From contig CALGRX010000008.1 of assembly GCA_937880755.1 (NCBI GenBank), forward strand, positions 92,047 through 156,046: 64,000 nucleotides of DNA, given 5' to 3'. Each line of letters opens with the position of its first letter. Positions within the stretch are counted from its first letter, which is position 1. This document shows positions 1 through 8,857 of the stretch, piece by piece. The translations under genes were made by a program, and so were the position numbers. The notes beneath the pieces were generated by a model, which saw nothing but the letters and a program-made list of their open reading frames with translations, searched no databases and was not told the origin of the DNA. This DNA is from an uncultured Clostridia bacterium (GTDB taxonomy: Bacteria > Bacillota > Clostridia > Christensenellales > UBA3700).

Positions 1-27
1 TATAATAAACTTGATTGAGGTATAATT

Positions 28-1200
28 ATGATTACTACTATTACCAACGTAATTCCTTTGGTCAAAGGAAAATTTTTGAACAAATGCAACGTCAGCTTTG
101 ACGAGGGCAAAATCGTCGCAATAGGCGAGCAAACCTTAGGACAAATCGTAGACGGTAAGGGCGCCTACTGCGTAGCCGGTTACATAGATATCCACACCCA
201 CGGCGGTTGGGGCAAGGACTGTATGGAAGATACCGTTGAGGCTATCGACACTATCGCTCGCTACCACCTCTATACGGGAACGACGGCGTTTTGTCCTACC
301 ACGATGACGGCAAGCATGCCCGATATCGACAAGGCTATCGACAATATCAGGCAATATCAAGCGCAAGGCTCCAAGGGCGCCAAAATAATAGGCGTACATA
401 TGGAAGGTCCGTACCTTGCAGCAAAGAGCGCGGGCGCTCACCCACCTTATCTGCTTGTTGCTCCAACCGAGGACAACGCCGTAGTGGTGTGGAAAAACCT
501 CGATATGGTGTCGAGAATTACCCTCGCTCCCGACCTCAAAGATAGCGACGTTTTTACCGCTCACGCTACCGCCAAGGGCGTGCAAATTTCGCTAGGTCAC
601 GACGACAGCATTGACGACGAAATTTTGGCGTGCGTAGATGCCGGGGCTTCTACCGTCACCCACCTATACAACTGCACCAGCCGTCCTAGCCGTAGACAAA
701 ACCCAAAGAAGCACCTCGGCTTGACGGAAATGGGACTCATTGACGATAGACTTGTCTGCGAAGTAATAGCCGACAATCGTCACGTGCCCAACGCTCTATT
801 TAAGATGATATTCAAGCTCAAAGGCAAGGACAGTATTTGCCTCGTGTCCGACTCGCTCAGCGTCGCCGGAATGGCGACGGGCGACTACTATATAGGTAGC
901 GGAGAGTCCAAACAAGCCATTAGAATCGAGGACGGCGTGGCTGTATTGCCAACTCACAACACCTACGCCGGCTCGGTGACTGCCGTCGGCAAAATGGTTC
1001 AAAACCTCGTGGGCGCGGGCATAGACCCTCAAGACGCTCTCGATATGGCTACCCGTGTGCCTGCCAAGGTCGTGGGACTAACCGATCGTGGCGATTTGCA
1101 AGTAGGCATGCTAGCCGACTTCAACTTGTTGGACGAAAACTTTGATATTTTGGCGACCTATTTGGACGGAAAAGCCGTCGATAGAGAGAGCTTAAAATAA
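28..1200 (+). CDS. nagA: N-acetylglucosamine-6-phosphate deacetylase
   Basis: Cytosolic amidohydrolase that removes the acetyl group from GlcNAc-6-phosphate, giving glucosamine-6-phosphate and acetate in amino-sugar catabolism and wall recycling. The 390 residues match the family length. Visible motifs are GYIDIHTHGG (residues 51-60), HMEGPYL with metal-binding Glu126, SLGH with His191, THLYN with His212, and SDSLSVAG with catalytic Asp275. The start is supported by GAGG about 8 nt upstream; a TATAAT at bases 1-6 could be its -10 box. It is followed after 9 nt by an esterase, so the two are probably co-transcribed. The GH20 hexosaminidase at 5.8-7.4 kb could supply its substrate after phosphorylation, which is an inference. 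Confidence 0.95.
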   Translation: MITTITNVIPLVKGKFLNKCNVSFDEGKIVAIGEQTLGQIVDGKGAYCVAGYIDIHTHGGWGKDCMEDTVEAIDTIARYHLYTGTTAFCPTTMTASMPDIDKAIDNIRQYQAQGSKGAKIIGVHMEGPYLAAKSAGAHPPYLLVAPTEDNAVVVWKNLDMVSRITLAPDLKDSDVFTAHATAKGVQISLGHDDSIDDEILACVDAGASTVTHLYNCTSRPSRRQNPKKHLGLTEMGLIDDRLVCEVIADNRHVPNALFKMIFKLKGKDSICLVSDSLSVAGMATGDYYIGSGESKQAIRIEDGVAVLPTHNTYAGSVTAVGKMVQNLVGAGIDPQDALDMATRVPAKVVGLTDRGDLQVGMLADFNLLDENFDILATYLDGKAVDRESLK

Positions 1201-1209
1201 GGAGATATT

Positions 1210-2139
1210 ATGAAATCAGTCATTCCTAAGATTGCTTTTGACTTTGACGATTGGTTCAAAGATTGGAACACCAACGGCTACAAGCCTCAACAAAATATTG
1301 CAGTAAAAAACGATATTGCTTACGACGAGTGCGAAGCTTGCACACTAGACTTGTTTATCCCGACTAAAGCCGACGGCGAGAAGTATATGGTTCTCATCAA
1401 TATCCACGGCGGTGGTTGGATTACGGGTGACAAACGCAAACGCAGAGGGCTTGGCTTGCTCTACGCCGACATGGGTTTGCTATTGGTCAATATCAACTAC
1501 GGACTGTGCCCTAAGTACAAATATCACGAGTCGGTGCAACACTGCTTCAAGGCGCTCAAGTGGGTGTACGACCACGCAGACGAATACGATATCGATACCG
1601 ACAAAATCTTCGTGACGGGCGACAGCGCCGGCGGACAGCTGGCGTGCCTATTGATGGCTACCCAAAACAACGTAGAGTTTAGACGTCGCCTTGGTGTGGA
1701 AGACTCCCCCGCCAGAATAAAGGGCGGCGTGCTATCGTGTGGGGCTTACGACGTCGACGCTATGCTCAAAAACCCTATGGCTAAGTGCCTCATCGAAGAT
1801 ATGACGGGTGTGACGCCAAAAAATATCGAAGAATATCCTTATTATTTCGCTATGCGCACTATCGACCTTGTGGATAAGGACTTCCCCGACGACGTAATTA
1901 TCACATACGGCGGTTACGACGCTTTCGTAGGCGGTTACGAAGTGCCTCTCGCTCACAAGCTCGACGACCTCGGCAAACGCTACTTCGTACATAGAGGCGC
2001 ATTCCCCGGCGACCACTGTTACCACCTATACTATAGACGTAAGACGAGTCGGCAATTCTACGATTTGCAACGAGATTACTTTGACCAAATGCGCAAAGCG
2101 GGCAAGATAGCTAATCTCAACGCCTGCACCAAACGATAA
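1210..2139 (+). CDS. alpha/beta-hydrolase, acetyl-esterase type (Aes/HSL family)
   Basis: A 309-residue serine esterase without signal peptide. The HGGG oxyanion motif is at residues 66-69, the nucleophile motif GDSAGG gives Ser139, and Asp237 (GGYDAF) and His269 (GDHCYH) complete a plausible triad. AAGGAG lies just upstream of the ATG, 9 nt after the nagA stop. Its position suggests it removes acyl groups from a sugar or glycan degraded together with nagA substrates, but the true substrate cannot be read from the sequence. A clear terminator follows. Confidence 0.85.
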   Translation: MKSVIPKIAFDFDDWFKDWNTNGYKPQQNIAVKNDIAYDECEACTLDLFIPTKADGEKYMVLINIHGGGWITGDKRKRRGLGLLYADMGLLLVNINYGLCPKYKYHESVQHCFKALKWVYDHADEYDIDTDKIFVTGDSAGGQLACLLMATQNNVEFRRRLGVEDSPARIKGGVLSCGAYDVDAMLKNPMAKCLIEDMTGVTPKNIEEYPYYFAMRTIDLVDKDFPDDVIITYGGYDAFVGGYEVPLAHKLDDLGKRYFVHRGAFPGDHCYHLYYRRKTSRQFYDLQRDYFDQMRKAGKIANLNACTKR

Positions 2140-2154
2140 ATTATATAGATTACG

Positions 2155-2178
2155 ACGGCAACTCAGGTTGCCGTTTTT
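2155..2178 (+). terminator. intrinsic terminator after the nagA-esterase pair
   Basis: An 8-bp stem ACGGCAAC / GTTGCCGT with a 4-nt loop is followed by a T run. It lies between the esterase and gerAA. A possible TTG start for gerAA at 2168 would fall inside this hairpin, so the downstream ATG at 2216 is the better gerAA start. Confidence 0.8.
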
Positions 2179-2215
2179 GGTATATTTTCGCCCCTTTTGT
2201 GCAAAAATCTCCTAT

Positions 2216-3715
2216 ATGTACGTAGATTGCAAAGAGTGGACTGCCTCCATCTCCAAAGCCTTTGGCGAAGATAGCGATATGATAACTCTCCATTACACGG
2301 TCGCGGACAAAACCGCCACCGTGACGTTTTTGGACGGATTTGTCGACAAAGAAACCTTCGAAAATAATATCCTAAAGCCTATCAAAAATCTCACCTCTCT
2401 CGAATATCCATACCTAGACACCATTAGACAAGTCACCTTGCACACAACCCCCATTGAGGTGCTGACCAACCTGCAAACGTGTATCTCCAAGCTTGCAAGC
2501 GGAGAAATTTTGTTGATTATTGACGGCGCGGAAGGCGTATTGATGTTTTCCGAAAAGGACTACAAGAGCAGAGCCATTGCCGAGCCACCCGTGTCCAGCG
2601 TGCTTAGAGGTCCTCGTGAGGGCTTCGTCGAGGATATCAAGACCAACGTAACTATGCTCCGTCGTAGACTCGCCACGCCTAATTTGCGTCTTGTCAGCTT
2701 GCAAGTCGGCAAGTATTCGGGTACGAAAATTTGCGTGGCGTATATCCAAGGCGTGGCAGAGTCCGAATTGGTGCAAAAGGTGCTAGATAAAATCAACGCT
2801 ATCGACATAGACGGCATAATCGAATCGTCTTACGTGGCAAGATTTTTGGAGTCCAACCCCACCTCTTTGTTTCACCAAGTGGGCGACACCGAAAAGCCCG
2901 ATATCCTAACCGCCAAAATGCTGGAGGGGAGAATTGCCGTGTTCGTAGACGGCTCGCCCGCCGTGCTGACTTTACCCTACGTGCTTTACGAAAGTTTCCA
3001 AGCCAGCGAGGACTATTACGTCAAGAGCTATCGCGCCACCCTCATTAGGTGGGCTAGGCTCTTTGCTATGCTGTGTGCCGTCATATTGCCGGCACTACAC
3101 GTTGCGCTATCGCAATTCCAATACCAGACTATACCATTCAAGCTTCTCTTGCCACTTGCCACGTCAAGCTATTCCTTGCCGCTAACCCCCGCCCTCGAAA
3201 TGCTATTCGTATTGCTGGTGTTCGAAGTGCTCAGCGAAACGAGTATTCGTATGCCCAAGTACATGGGCATGGCGCTTTCGGTGGTGGGCGCAATCGTTCT
3301 AGGTCAAACGGCTGTGACGGCAGGCATACTGTCTACACAGACGGTATTCGTCATAGCCGTATCGACGATAGGCGTGTATTGCGTGCCCGACGAGAGCAAT
3401 AGCGCTAGCGTGCTAAGGATACTTTTCGTTGCTCTTGCGGGAGTGCTGGGATTGCTCGGCATAGTGCTCGCAACGATAGCGCTATTCGTCTATTTGTCCT
3501 CTATGACTAGTTTTGGCACGGCGTATCTCTCGCCCTTTGCGCCCCTCGTTACCCACGACCTTCAAGACGGATTTGTCAAAGCCGAAGTGGTGCAAATCAA
3601 AACCCGACCTTACACTATTCCTACCTCCAATCGCGTGCGAATGAAGACTAAGAATACCGAAAAAGTCGATACAGGTGAGCAAAATCAACAAACCGAGGTG
3701 CGACACGATGACTGA
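2216..3715 (+). CDS. gerAA: spore germinant receptor subunit A (GerA family)
   Basis: Membrane subunit of the nutrient receptor in the spore inner membrane. The N-terminal half is soluble and carries the family signatures DGFVDKETFENNILKP and IAVFVDGSPAVLTLPYVLYE. Hydrophobic helices begin near residue 270 and run to about residue 450. The 499-residue length fits the family. ATG 2216 is chosen because the in-frame TTG upstream lies in a terminator, although no strong ribosome site precedes 2216. Its end overlaps gerAB by 8 nt, the usual translationally coupled A-B-C order. The germinant cannot be inferred. Confidence 0.92.
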   Translation: MYVDCKEWTASISKAFGEDSDMITLHYTVADKTATVTFLDGFVDKETFENNILKPIKNLTSLEYPYLDTIRQVTLHTTPIEVLTNLQTCISKLASGEILLIIDGAEGVLMFSEKDYKSRAIAEPPVSSVLRGPREGFVEDIKTNVTMLRRRLATPNLRLVSLQVGKYSGTKICVAYIQGVAESELVQKVLDKINAIDIDGIIESSYVARFLESNPTSLFHQVGDTEKPDILTAKMLEGRIAVFVDGSPAVLTLPYVLYESFQASEDYYVKSYRATLIRWARLFAMLCAVILPALHVALSQFQYQTIPFKLLLPLATSSYSLPLTPALEMLFVLLVFEVLSETSIRMPKYMGMALSVVGAIVLGQTAVTAGILSTQTVFVIAVSTIGVYCVPDESNSASVLRILFVALAGVLGLLGIVLATIALFVYLSSMTSFGTAYLSPFAPLVTHDLQDGFVKAEVVQIKTRPYTIPTSNRVRMKTKNTEKVDTGEQNQQTEVRHDD

Positions 3716-4757
3716 CAACAACAAGGTTTACGCTTCTCAGTTTTTGCTATTTGCCTTTATGTCCACGGTGGCTTTTAAGGTGTTGATGCTACCAAAATAC
3801 CTCGCCACTGCCACGGGTGCGACGTCGTGGTTGATTATGGCGATTATGTCGGTGATAGAACTTGGATATCTTGCGCTACTATACTTTATTTCTTTGCGTG
3901 GCGGGATTTTTGGCGACGCCTTGCCGTATGCGTTCAAAAAGGTTGCCGCTGTCTCCATAATTATAAGTTGCGCCGTCAAACTATGCGTGTTTGGCGGAGA
4001 GTTTTGCTCCTACGTCGGCACCAGCGTCTTCGACGGGGTAAATTGGTTGTATATTACTTTAGCTTTTGTCCCTTGCCTCGCCTACGTCGCATCTCGAGGA
4101 CTCAATAGTCTTGGCAGAGCTTGCCAAATTTTCTTTTGGATAATTGCTTTTACCGTTACTTTCAACGTGTTTTTCGCAAGACTCGAGGGCAACGCATACA
4201 ACCTATTGCCTTTTGGCTCTTTTGCCGACGCCGTAGGGGGCGTGGATAGACATATGGTGTGGTTTGCCGACTTTACCCCACTGCTGTTGGTGCGCTCTAG
4301 CAGCGCAAAGCGCCAACGCGCAATGTCGATATTTACGGTGATTTTGACAGCAATCTTTCCTACTCTCATCACGGTTTTCTTTATCTACTCTTATGGCGAC
4401 GGGGCGGTCTTCGTCGACAACGCCATCGGTAGACTGACCGACTTCCACCTTTTGGCAACTATCATAGGCAAAGCCGATTTGTTTACCGTGGTGAGTTGGT
4501 TGATTTTGGCTGTCGTCAAACTGTCGTTGATATTCTACGCGCTCACCACCTCGATATCCGTTTTGATAGGCGAACACAAGGTCACGCCGTTCGTATTGTC
4601 GGCATTGGTCGTCGTTGCAATAGTCTTTGGTATGCGTGACGTAGACAGATATTACTTATTCGGCACTAGTCCGATTAGATACGTCGTGAGCGGGATAGAA
4701 TATTTACTTCCCGTTGTTACGGGCATCGCCCTTGGGAGAAAGTATGCTAAAAAATAA
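3708..4757 (+). CDS. gerAB: spore germinant receptor permease-like subunit B
   Basis: A 349-residue polytopic protein of the spore germination permease family (amino acid/polyamine superfamily fold) with about ten hydrophobic helices. It begins YASQFLLFAFMSTVAFKVLMLP, typed here only as the helix-1 region around residues 8-29. The start at 3708 is preferred over an in-frame upstream codon because GAGGTG sits 8-9 nt before it and the ATG overlaps the gerAA stop. It probably forms the ligand-binding or channel part of the receptor. Confidence 0.9.
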   Translation: MTDNNKVYASQFLLFAFMSTVAFKVLMLPKYLATATGATSWLIMAIMSVIELGYLALLYFISLRGGIFGDALPYAFKKVAAVSIIISCAVKLCVFGGEFCSYVGTSVFDGVNWLYITLAFVPCLAYVASRGLNSLGRACQIFFWIIAFTVTFNVFFARLEGNAYNLLPFGSFADAVGGVDRHMVWFADFTPLLLVRSSSAKRQRAMSIFTVILTAIFPTLITVFFIYSYGDGAVFVDNAIGRLTDFHLLATIIGKADLFTVVSWLILAVVKLSLIFYALTTSISVLIGEHKVTPFVLSALVVVAIVFGMRDVDRYYLFGTSPIRYVVSGIEYLLPVVTGIALGRKYAKK

Positions 4758-5748
4758 AACGATTATGATATTGGTGCTAGTAGCTCTGTTGATTATATTC
4801 GACTATCTCGTGCCGAGCATTGACGTCAGCAAGCGCGCTATCGTGGTGGGGATTGGGCTTGGGCAACAAGACGGACGGCTACTATTATCCGTCCAAAGCC
4901 TATCTCGCAAAAAGAGTGATACGGCGGAATATCAAGTGGATTCCGTAACGTGTGACGAACTAATAGACGGTGTAGAAACGCTGGGACTAACCTTGGGCGG
5001 TAGACTTAGCCTTGCTCATACCCTGACGATAATCGTCGAGGATAACGTAGTCGCTATCTCTGCCCTCGACTATCTCGCCAAGAACAATCTAGTCAGCGAC
5101 CGCACCTATATACTTGCCACAACCATTTCTGCCAAAGACCTTCTTTCAGCTAAAGCTACGGGCAACGACTCGACCTCGGCTGTGCTGAGAGAGGCGCAAG
5201 ACATTGCCAAGACCCGCGCGGGCGTGCCCGCTTGCAACGTACGCAAATATCTCTCCGACAGCTCGGGCGTAGGGAGATGCGTCAATCTTCCCGTAGTTAC
5301 CCTCAAAGACGGGGCTTTTTCTATTACCACTTCGCTTACCGTCAAAGACGGCGCGCCTACCTTTTTGCTGGACGAAGAAGGGTGCTTGGGCGTGAGCCTC
5401 GTAGAAGGAAGAATCTTTGACGCCAAAACCTACGTCAAAGAATTGGGAGAAAGCGTGGAACTAGTCTCTTCAAAACTCGACTTTTCTATGACGGACGGCA
5501 CAGTCAAACTGCAACTCAAGCTTTCCGCCAAAGCCTTCAATTCGCAAAGACTAGGGCAAGAAGAAAAACGTGCCGTGGAAAAACACGCCGTTTCAGCCGT
5601 AACCCACGCCTTTCATCAAGGGGCAAGTTATAACTGCGACGTGTTGCATATATTCCAACGTATCAAGGCGTTTTATCCCAACGAGTGGGCTTATATCGAG
5701 CCAGAAATCTCACTATTGCCGGTACAAGTCGCCGTAACTTTCGTATAA
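4744..5748 (+). CDS. gerAC: spore germination protein C (Ger(x)C family), no lipobox
   Basis: Third receptor subunit, 334 residues, overlapping gerAB by 14 nt. The ATG at 4744 follows GGGAGAAAGT. The family signature RAIVVGIGLG lies near residue 30 and the C-terminal half matches Ger(x)C. GerC proteins are normally lipoproteins, but the N-terminal hydrophobic segment here (residues 5-19) has no cysteine following it, so the protein is apparently held by an uncleaved transmembrane anchor. A hairpin terminator follows 26 nt after the stop. Confidence 0.88.
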   Translation: MLKNKTIMILVLVALLIIFDYLVPSIDVSKRAIVVGIGLGQQDGRLLLSVQSLSRKKSDTAEYQVDSVTCDELIDGVETLGLTLGGRLSLAHTLTIIVEDNVVAISALDYLAKNNLVSDRTYILATTISAKDLLSAKATGNDSTSAVLREAQDIAKTRAGVPACNVRKYLSDSSGVGRCVNLPVVTLKDGAFSITTSLTVKDGAPTFLLDEEGCLGVSLVEGRIFDAKTYVKELGESVELVSSKLDFSMTDGTVKLQLKLSAKAFNSQRLGQEEKRAVEKHAVSAVTHAFHQGASYNCDVLHIFQRIKAFYPNEWAYIEPEISLLPVQVAVTFV

Positions 5749-5773
5749 CTTGTAGCCCTATTTGCTAAAAAAT

Positions 5774-5806
5774 ATCCGCTCAACCCTAAGATTGAACGGA
5801 TTTTGT
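5774..5806. terminator. terminator between convergent gerAC and GH20 gene
   Basis: Arms ATCCGCTCAA and TTGAACGGAT pair with one mismatch on the + strand, which becomes a G-U wobble on the - strand. A-rich and T-rich flanks allow termination in both directions between two convergent genes. Confidence 0.7.
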
Positions 5807-5818
5807 TTATCTTTACGA

Positions 5819-7393
5819 TTATTTGTTGAGGTCAAACTCTACGTTTTCGTCGGCATTGTACCACTTGGCTCTACGCTTCGCGCGAGTGATAAGGTTGCGC
5901 ACGCAAGATATCTCGTCCTTGGCGTAACCTATGCCGTTGGCTGTCAAGATTGGCTTAAACTCGTCAAGGCGAGCCTTAAATTCTTTCCAATTTTTGCCGT
6001 TTTGGTTCCAAGCCACTTCGCTCAAAGCTTCCATTCTCGGATATAGTTGGAAGTTGAGCTTTTCGGGAGTAGCAATCCATTCCGTCCACACCGTGCCTTC
6101 CACGCCCAGCACGCTATCCTTGTGACAAGGCTTGATACCGTCGAAATACGGTTGGAAAGAATACGTCGTTTGGAGAGGGTATTGCGCATAAGGCATATCG
6201 AAATAGAAGTATTTGTGTTTGCTCAGCACCACTTGACCGCCTCCGTTGAGGTGATTTTTGACGTTGAGGTCAAGCGTTGGTACCCAATATTGTACCACCA
6301 CGCTACTGTCGAGGTTTTTGCCCTCAAGCACCTCGTTCCAACCCAAGAGCCTTTTGTTCTTGGTGGCAAGATACTTTTGCACCTCGTTGATAAAATAACC
6401 TTGCAGTTGCTTTTCGTCTTTTAGACCCTTTTCTTTTATCAAAGCTTGGCAATGCTCGCAGTTTTTCCACTCTTCCTTTGGAGCTTCGTCACCGCCGATA
6501 TGGAAAAATGGCGCAGGGAATATCTCACATATCTCGTCAACGACGTCGCGGATAAATTGCATTGTGGTAGGCTTACCTATGCACGCGCTTCTATTCCAAT
6601 CCTTTTGACCAATGGACAAAGGGTATTTTCCGCCGAAGTACCACGCAACTTCAACCTTTTTCTCCCTACAAGCAAGGTGCGGATAAGCCGCAAAAGCAGC
6701 TTGGAAGTGCGCGGGCATATCTATCTCGGGGACGATGATTATTCCGCGTTTTTGGGCGTATTCTACCACTTCTTTGGCGTCCTCTTGGGTATAAAAACCG
6801 CTCACAGGCGTGCCGTCGTCGTCTGTAGAACGCCAACCGTGGATATTGGACTTCTCTCTCTTAGAGCCTATCTCGGTGAGTAGAGGATATTTTTTGATTT
6901 CTATTCTCCAGCCTTGGTCGTCGGTGAGGTGCCAATGCAGCACGTTGAGCTTGTGCATTGCCATCATATCTATGTACTTTTTGACGAATTCTTTGCCAAA
7001 GAAGTGCCTTGACTCGTCAAGGTGTAGCCCTCGCCAACTAAATTCGGGGCTGTCCTCTATATGGCACTTATCTACAACGCCGTCAGAGTCCTTACAGTCG
7101 GCATAGCTCATAATTCGCAAGGTTTGCAAAGCGTAAAAAGCGCCCTCATAACTGCTAGCCACGATACTCACGCCGTCCTCAACGTCAAGCACGTATCCCT
7201 CCTTGGCAATGGACTTGTCTACCGTAACTTTTAGAGTTTTGTCTCCCCCTTGGTCAAAATACTTGCCAAAGTACTCTTGGACAAACCCTCCCAAACCGTC
7301 AAAATCTTGAGCGATCTCAACCCTGCCAATGCTTTTGAGGTCTGTTTTTCCTTGCTTTTGCTTATATTTTTGCGGTTTTGGAATAATATTCAT
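5819..7393 (-). CDS. beta-N-acetylhexosaminidase, glycoside hydrolase family 20
   Basis: A 524-residue enzyme that removes terminal beta-linked GlcNAc or GalNAc by substrate-assisted catalysis. The N-terminal GH20b-like region is followed by the TIM barrel with HWHLTDDQGWRIEIKKYP, the catalytic pair in HIGGDEAPK, and WNE. There is no signal peptide, so it probably acts in the cytosol on imported oligosaccharides or muropeptides. ATG 7393 is chosen because GGGAGG lies 6-7 nt upstream; a GTG two codons earlier is too close to that site. A strong SigA promoter lies directly upstream. Confidence 0.92.
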   Translation of the reverse strand: MNIIPKPQKYKQKQGKTDLKSIGRVEIAQDFDGLGGFVQEYFGKYFDQGGDKTLKVTVDKSIAKEGYVLDVEDGVSIVASSYEGAFYALQTLRIMSYADCKDSDGVVDKCHIEDSPEFSWRGLHLDESRHFFGKEFVKKYIDMMAMHKLNVLHWHLTDDQGWRIEIKKYPLLTEIGSKREKSNIHGWRSTDDDGTPVSGFYTQEDAKEVVEYAQKRGIIIVPEIDMPAHFQAAFAAYPHLACREKKVEVAWYFGGKYPLSIGQKDWNRSACIGKPTTMQFIRDVVDEICEIFPAPFFHIGGDEAPKEEWKNCEHCQALIKEKGLKDEKQLQGYFINEVQKYLATKNKRLLGWNEVLEGKNLDSSVVVQYWVPTLDLNVKNHLNGGGQVVLSKHKYFYFDMPYAQYPLQTTYSFQPYFDGIKPCHKDSVLGVEGTVWTEWIATPEKLNFQLYPRMEALSEVAWNQNGKNWKEFKARLDEFKPILTANGIGYAKDEISCVRNLITRAKRRAKWYNADENVEFDLNK

Positions 7394-7421
7394 AAACACC
7401 CTCCCTATATCTTATACTTTG

Positions 7422-7450
7422 AGTATATACAAAAAAATTCCTTGTGTCAA
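7422..7450 (-). promoter_or_regulatory. SigA promoter of the GH20 gene
   Basis: On the - strand TTGACA (7450-7445), a 17-bp spacer and TATACT (7427-7422) stand about 30 nt before the GH20 start. Only the last base pairs of the -10 depart from consensus. Confidence 0.8.
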
Positions 7451-7515
7451 TAGGGATTTTCACTTTTTTAAGTGGCTTTCATAAGTCTAGTTGTGGCTTG
7501 GTCTTCTATGTAGTG

Positions 7516-7920
7516 CTATTCGTCGTCCTTTTTGTTCTCCTCTCCCAATAAGCGATCGCTAAGCTTTATTATCTGACTTGAATATTTGTTTTTGAGATTG
7601 CTAAAAATCACCTTGTGTAGCAACGGTGCAACGATACAAGCAAGCACGCCGATAGCACCTATTATTGAACCTACGACCACGTTCTCCCACACCATAACGA
7701 TAGACATACCTAAGCCAAGCACCAACGTGCCGACCACTCCGACTATCGTTGCTATCGTTTTTGGTATAGTCTTTACCTTTTTGTCAAGTTTCAACAATTC
7801 GGCTAAGTCGCTCTCTTTTTGATTGTCGAAACCGCCGTACTGTCTTTTGATGTTTTCTACTTGTTTCTTTTCGGCTTGCGAAAGGGAAGCATACGTATAG
7901 TTAAATTCTGCATTATCCAT
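7516..7920 (-). CDS. hypothetical protein with two membrane helices
   Basis: A 134-residue protein that I do not recognise. A charged N-terminal half (about residues 1-55) is followed by two adjacent hydrophobic helices (about 58-80 and 85-110) and a charged C-terminus ending in NKKDDE. ATG 7920 is preferred because AAGGA lies 9 nt upstream and the start overlaps the stop of the preceding gene by 8 nt. It is the last gene of a regulator-kinase-membrane protein operon, so it may be an effector or accessory of that signalling system. Confidence 0.65.
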   Translation of the reverse strand: MDNAEFNYTYASLSQAEKKQVENIKRQYGGFDNQKESDLAELLKLDKKVKTIPKTIATIVGVVGTLVLGLGMSIVMVWENVVVGSIIGAIGVLACIVAPLLHKVIFSNLKNKYSSQIIKLSDRLLGEENKKDDE

Positions 7921-8857
7921 TTGTTTCATTTCCTTGTATAATTTTTGCGTTTGCAATTGTTAGTAATCTAGTTCTTCTTTTTTGTCCCCTAACTATTATT
8001 ATTACGCCAATAGCCAACACTCCGAGGCAAACTACAATTCCCGTAATACCGTTGTACAAAGGTTGTCGGTTTTCCTCTCCGCCAAACTGCGCCAAAAGTG
8101 CCGTTTGCAAGGCTATCAGCGATACCAAAGCGTCGGTAAGCGATACGGCTTGCATGGCTTCTACCGTCATATCGCCTTGTCTCTTGGATTTAGGCAAATT
8201 GACGATTGCCATAGTCAATTTGTAGACGGTATATGCGGCGTAGGCGTATATCAGCGTGCCTTGATATCTAAAAGACTTACCCGCAAAGGTCATCATCAAT
8301 ACGACCAAAAACAAAGCCGAGTTGAGCACCAACAATACTATTCCGCTGTTGCGACAAGTTGTAGCTTCTTTGATTTCAACAAAAATCTCGTCATGGTCCT
8401 TGCCGATTTTTCTTTTGTGATGCACGAGTATTCCGCCTCTAGTCAAGGCAAGCATTACGTAATAGATTGCCAACGCTCCGTGCCAAATAGAACCGGTAAT
8501 GAGCCACGTGTATCCGTTGATAAGTCCGTAGCCCGCACTCATTACGAAGCTTCCTATACCAAAGATAATTTTTCTAAATCCGAAGTCGTCCATCAGTTTG
8601 CCCGTAAAAGGGTGCGCACGTAGCCACTCTTTGACGCTTTTGACGGTAATAGCCAAGTTTTTGATTATCAACGCGGTGCTATAAGTCAGTCCTAGCATAG
8701 CCAATACGTAAAAGACAAAAGATAATTTTTGCCAACCCGTATCGAGTTTTTGAGCCGCAGCGAGTATCGAGAACACGACGCTCGCTACCGTAACGATATA
8801 CACGACAACCCGCACGGCAAGAGGAGGCCTTAAACACGAAAACCTCTTGTCACTCAT
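7913..8857 (-). CDS. polytopic membrane protein of a two-component operon
   Basis: A 314-residue protein with about eight hydrophobic helices and little soluble sequence. No family is recognised. Its ATG overlaps the histidine kinase stop by 8 nt and its own end overlaps the next gene, so all four genes (regulator, kinase, this protein, the two-helix protein) are tightly coupled. It could be a sensor partner, a transporter regulated by the kinase, or a permease-like component; none of these can be chosen from the sequence. Confidence 0.7.
   Translation of the reverse strand: MSDKRFSCLRPPLAVRVVVYIVTVASVVFSILAAAQKLDTGWQKLSFVFYVLAMLGLTYSTALIIKNLAITVKSVKEWLRAHPFTGKLMDDFGFRKIIFGIGSFVMSAGYGLINGYTWLITGSIWHGALAIYYVMLALTRGGILVHHKRKIGKDHDEIFVEIKEATTCRNSGIVLLVLNSALFLVVLMMTFAGKSFRYQGTLIYAYAAYTVYKLTMAIVNLPKSKRQGDMTVEAMQAVSLTDALVSLIALQTALLAQFGGEENRQPLYNGITGIVVCLGVLAIGVIIIVRGQKRRTRLLTIANAKIIQGNETNG

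Noticed and set aside
2168..2215. TTG start extending gerAA by 16 codons
   Set aside because: It would lie inside a clear terminator hairpin and the added residues do not match the family.
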